Below are positions 61,697-64,000 of a stretch of DNA of 64,000 nt, in pieces. Below the pieces are notes generated by a model. The model was not told the DNA's origin and made no database searches. It saw nothing but the letters and a program-made list of their open reading frames with translations. The number at the start of each line of letters is the position of its first letter. The stretch's first letter is position 1. The translations under genes and the position numbers were made by a program. Source of the DNA: Deinococcus aetherius (lineage in GTDB: Bacteria; Deinococcota; Deinococci; Deinococcales; Deinococcaceae); the NCBI RefSeq assembly GCF_025997855.1, contig NZ_AP026563.1, positions 172,001 to 236,000 of the forward strand. The letters are read 5' to 3'.

Positions 61697-62686
61697 TCAT
61701 CGGCGGGCGAGTTTGCGTTCCTCAATCGCCGCGAGCAGCTCTGTGGCCCCGATCTGCTCGCGGCCGCCGAGGATGGCCGTTTTCGCGGCCTCTTCTGCCG
61801 CCCGGGTGACCTCGGCGTGACTCAGCCCCTCGGCGGCGGCGGCAGCTTTCGGCCAGTTGAACTTCGGCGGCGCGAACCGGGCCAGCCGGTTTTTGAGGAG
61901 GCGTGTGATGACGGCCGGGGTGGGCAGATGGTACTCGATCACGTCGTCGAAGCGGCGGAACAGGGCGGGGTCGAGGAGTTCCGGGTGGTTGGTGGCCGCG
62001 ACGATCAGGCTCGTGGAGGTGTCCTGTTCCAGGAGTTGGAGGAACGAGTTCAGGACCCGCCGGATCTCCCCGACGTCGTTGCCCGCACTGCGCCTCGCAC
62101 CGATGGCATCGAACTCGTCGAAGAAGTAGACGCCCCTCATCGTGCCCATCGCCTCGAAGACCGTGCGCAGCTTCGCCGCCGTTTCCCCCATGAATTTCGT
62201 GATCACGCCCTCGAGCAGCAGGGTCAGGAGCGGCAGACCCAGTTCGCCGGCGAGGGCGTGCGCGGTCATCGTCTTGCCACTGCCGGGCGGACCGATCATC
62301 AGAATCTTGCGCCGGGGGGTCAGCCCGAAGGCCCGCAGCCGTTCTTGCTGAACATACTCGTGGATGACCCGCTCCAGGCGCCCGGCGGTCTCGTCGGGTA
62401 AGACGAGGTCCTTCAGGCGCTGGCGTGGGTGCGACACCGACAGCAGGGAGGCCAGTTCGCCCTTGGGCTGGAGGGGCTGGAACACCAGCGGCGAGGGGGA
62501 GGCTGGCGGCGCGAGCCCTTCTCTCGAGCGGGCGAGGTCGATCAGCTTCCTGAGTTCCTGCGCGACGTTCCCGTGTCCCTGCCGCGCCTCACGCGCCGCG
62601 ACCTGCAAGGCCACCGACAGGAACTGTTGGTCGTCCCGGTCGACGTGGCTTTTGACAAGCGCGAGAACGTGGTTCGAGGTGCTCAT
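61697..62686 (-). CDS. ietA: IetA-like AAA+ ATPase
   Basis: 329 residues from the ATG at 62686 (GGAGG, 4 nt). AAA core: Walker A GPPGSGKT (132-139), Walker B FFDEFD (188-193), sensor-1 Asn in AATNHPELLD (233) and arginine finger FRRFDDV (244-245). N-terminal 90 residues are helical with a flexible Pro-rich linker. AAA proteins of this type pair with the IetS protease as regulator or antidote. Confidence 0.87.
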   Translation of the reverse strand: MSTSNHVLALVKSHVDRDDQQFLSVALQVAAREARQGHGNVAQELRKLIDLARSREGLAPPASPSPLVFQPLQPKGELASLLSVSHPRQRLKDLVLPDETAGRLERVIHEYVQQERLRAFGLTPRRKILMIGPPGSGKTMTAHALAGELGLPLLTLLLEGVITKFMGETAAKLRTVFEAMGTMRGVYFFDEFDAIGARRSAGNDVGEIRRVLNSFLQLLEQDTSTSLIVAATNHPELLDPALFRRFDDVIEYHLPTPAVITRLLKNRLARFAPPKFNWPKAAAAAEGLSHAEVTRAAEEAAKTAILGGREQIGATELLAAIEERKLARR

Positions 62687-62767
62687 GGGGCCTCCGGGGC
62701 GAAAGGAGTCGGCGGACAGGAGCCACTGCTCCTCAGGGTAGGCAAGACCGCGGCTTAAGATGTCCCG

Positions 62768-62773
62768 GTTATA
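62768..62773 (-). promoter_or_regulatory. Possible -10 (TATAAC) for ietAS
   Basis: Minus-strand TATAAC about 80 nt before ietA. The -35 is unclear. It would give a leader of about 75 nt. Confidence 0.35.
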
Positions 62774-62888
62774 TCAGCGGGTGAGGTTGAGAGGGCCTTG
62801 AAGCAGCCTTGGATTCGGCCTGCCGAACCTCCCCATGCAGGACCGGGTGGCCAGAGCGAGCGAGGTCTGGACGTCTCGGCGGCTTAGG

Positions 62889-63869
62889 TCAGCCCTGTGG
62901 CGGCTCCACCGGGAGGTACTGGCGGCCCTGGGTGTTCCACAGCAGATCGAAGTCGCGTTCGGTCAGGGCGACGTTCGGGCCGCTCAGGGAATCGCTCATG
63001 ATCAGGATCCCCTGGGTGTCGTCGTACCCGCGCACGACCCGGAAGTGTGGGGGCTTGCCAAGGACGCTGTGGTACTGGAGGACGATCACCGGGTGGCCGT
63101 CGGCCACGTGCCGCTTCACCGCCTCGATGGTGCCGCCGCGCAGCGCCGGGGCGTCGAAGCCGAGTTCGGTGAGCAGCGCCCCGGCGGCCTCGGTGGACAT
63201 GTTCCCGCCGGTGGGGCGCAGCCGCTCCTGCCAGGTGCGCTGGTCCGCCGGAACCCCGTAGGCGTTCATTGCGGCGGCGACCGCCGCCGGACCGCAGTTG
63301 TTGAGGGTCTGGTACCCAAACCCCACCTTGGGCAGGTACGCGCTCGCCGGGCGTGGCCCGCCGAGGCTGGCCGTGCGCAGCAGCACGTCGGTGAAGGCTG
63401 GGAGCCGCTGGGGCGTGAAGAGGCCGCGTTCGAGCCGTCCCGCCACCGGCGGGGTGGGGGGTGGGCGGGTCAGCGTGGGCGGCGTGGTGGTCACCACGGG
63501 CGGTGTGGTGGAAGTCGCGTCAGAGGGCCGGGGACCCCCGGTCAGTCGCAGCGTCTGTCCCACCTGCAAGGTGCTGTTTTGCAGCCCGTTGAGCGCGATC
63601 AGCGCCTCGGGCGTGGTGCCAGCCTGCCGGGCAATGCTGTACAGCGTTTCACCCGCCTGAACGGTGTGCTGGGGAGGTGGAGGAAGCTGCAACGTCTGCC
63701 CCACCTGGATCGTCGTGCTGGGAAGGGCATTCAGGGTCAGCAGGGCGACCGGGGTGGTCTGGTACCTGCGCGCGACGCTGCTCAGGGTATCCCCGGCCTG
63801 GACCGTGTAGGTCGTCTGGGCGCCGGCACTCCCGAGAATGAACAAGATCAACAGCCTGCGAATGTTCAT
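62889..63869 (-). CDS. LysM domain protein with C39-like peptidase domain
   Basis: 326 residues. Signal peptide (to about residue 17), two LysM domains (YTVQAGDTLSSVARRYQTTP; HTVQAGETLYSIARQAGTTP), a Pro/Thr linker, and a C39-like domain with catalytic Cys in TLNNCGPAAVAAAMNAYG and His in KPPHFRVVRGYDDTQG. A cell-wall-bound cysteine peptidase or amidase is likely. ATG at 63869 with AAGGG upstream. Confidence 0.85.
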   Translation of the reverse strand: MNIRRLLILFILGSAGAQTTYTVQAGDTLSSVARRYQTTPVALLTLNALPSTTIQVGQTLQLPPPPQHTVQAGETLYSIARQAGTTPEALIALNGLQNSTLQVGQTLRLTGGPRPSDATSTTPPVVTTTPPTLTRPPPTPPVAGRLERGLFTPQRLPAFTDVLLRTASLGGPRPASAYLPKVGFGYQTLNNCGPAAVAAAMNAYGVPADQRTWQERLRPTGGNMSTEAAGALLTELGFDAPALRGGTIEAVKRHVADGHPVIVLQYHSVLGKPPHFRVVRGYDDTQGILIMSDSLSGPNVALTERDFDLLWNTQGRQYLPVEPPQG

Positions 63870-64000
63870 CGGCCCTTCACTGTAAGGTGCCGATCTAACA
63901 CTTTTCCTACCTAAAAGGAGAGAGGACTCTCAACCAGCGGCCCTGGTCTGCCCTCTGGTCCGGTCGTAGGGCGGGACCGGCACGACGCCGGCGTTCATGC
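63870..64000. other. Right edge, no gene supported
   Basis: A short minus-strand frame (MNAGVVPVPPYDRTRGQTRA, stop near 63932) might be the end of a gene beyond the window, but it is too short to judge. Confidence 0.3.

Overview
The window is high-GC DNA that looks like Deinococcus, probably a plasmid or other accessory replicon. The reasons are the strong GC bias at third codon positions, the many -10 boxes placed 6-7 nt before a start codon (leaderless mRNAs), the families present (LysM peptidases, DUF305/DUF3105, imelysin, Xre/RES, NRAMP with DtxR) and the heavy load of insertion sequences and broken genes. The genus is inferred; there is no rRNA, tRNA or replication gene here to prove it.

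Layout. 1-2.1 kb: iron-uptake pair (FTR1-like permease cut by the window edge, imelysin/EfeO-like protein) behind a promoter with a palindrome at its start point. 2.3-4.5 kb: thioredoxin-fold protein, then fused remnants of CDF, MFS and LysE/ArgO transporters. 4.5-6.8 kb: mntR-mntH manganese operon with an autoregulatory-looking leaderless promoter. 7-11 kb: a broken hypothetical gene, an Xre/RES toxin-antitoxin pair, a C39-peptidase/TPR protein with a probable one-base lesion, and a second thioredoxin-fold protein. 11-15.2 kb: MATE exporter, a decayed YetF/lipid-kinase chimera, and a membrane protein with a CxxC-less heavy-metal-associated domain. 15.6-21.1 kb: apiosidase-like lipoprotein, LysM-M23 peptidase, VanW protein, broken phospholipase D. 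21.2-23.4 kb: a decayed cytochrome c maturation cluster in which only ccmE and ccmG look intact. 23.4-26.5 kb: class B penicillin-binding protein, broken DUF1345 gene, glutaredoxin.

26.6-32.3 kb is a nest of mobile elements: an IS630 element interrupted by a second IS630 element, beside an IS3 element split by two IS110 elements. 32.2-42.2 kb is a minus-strand array of twelve genes, nearly all joined by 4-bp overlaps: zntA, glutaredoxin, ZIP transporter, lspA, DUF3105, DUF305, CDF exporter, Sco1, CadC-like ArsR repressor, small membrane protein, second CDF exporter, lnt. It links divalent-metal export with copper/redox proteins and lipoprotein maturation and recalls the lspA-containing lead/cadmium operons.

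42.3-48.8 kb: DUF2171 protein, lone PD-(D/E)XK-like nuclease, and a copper module (promoter with a CsoR-type box in its spacer, glutaredoxin, P1B ATPase with a CPD ion site), then signal peptidase I. 48.99-52.6 kb: two complete elements (IS3 and ISL3) with clean target duplications around a second ccmG-like gene. 52.8-58.7 kb: LysM-M23 peptidase, DUF4396 plus multicopper oxidase operon, and a SmtB-type ArsR repressor coupled to an MFS exporter. 59.2-62.7 kb holds a AAA ATPase/subtilase pair matching the IetAS plasmid-stability and anti-phage system. A LysM/C39 protein ends the window.

Taken together this is a metal-homeostasis and resistance island (Fe, Mn, Zn/Cd/Pb, Cu, possibly Ni/Co) with maintenance or defence modules (Xre/RES, IetAS, possible nuclease), heavily remodelled by transposition, with about ten genes in decay.
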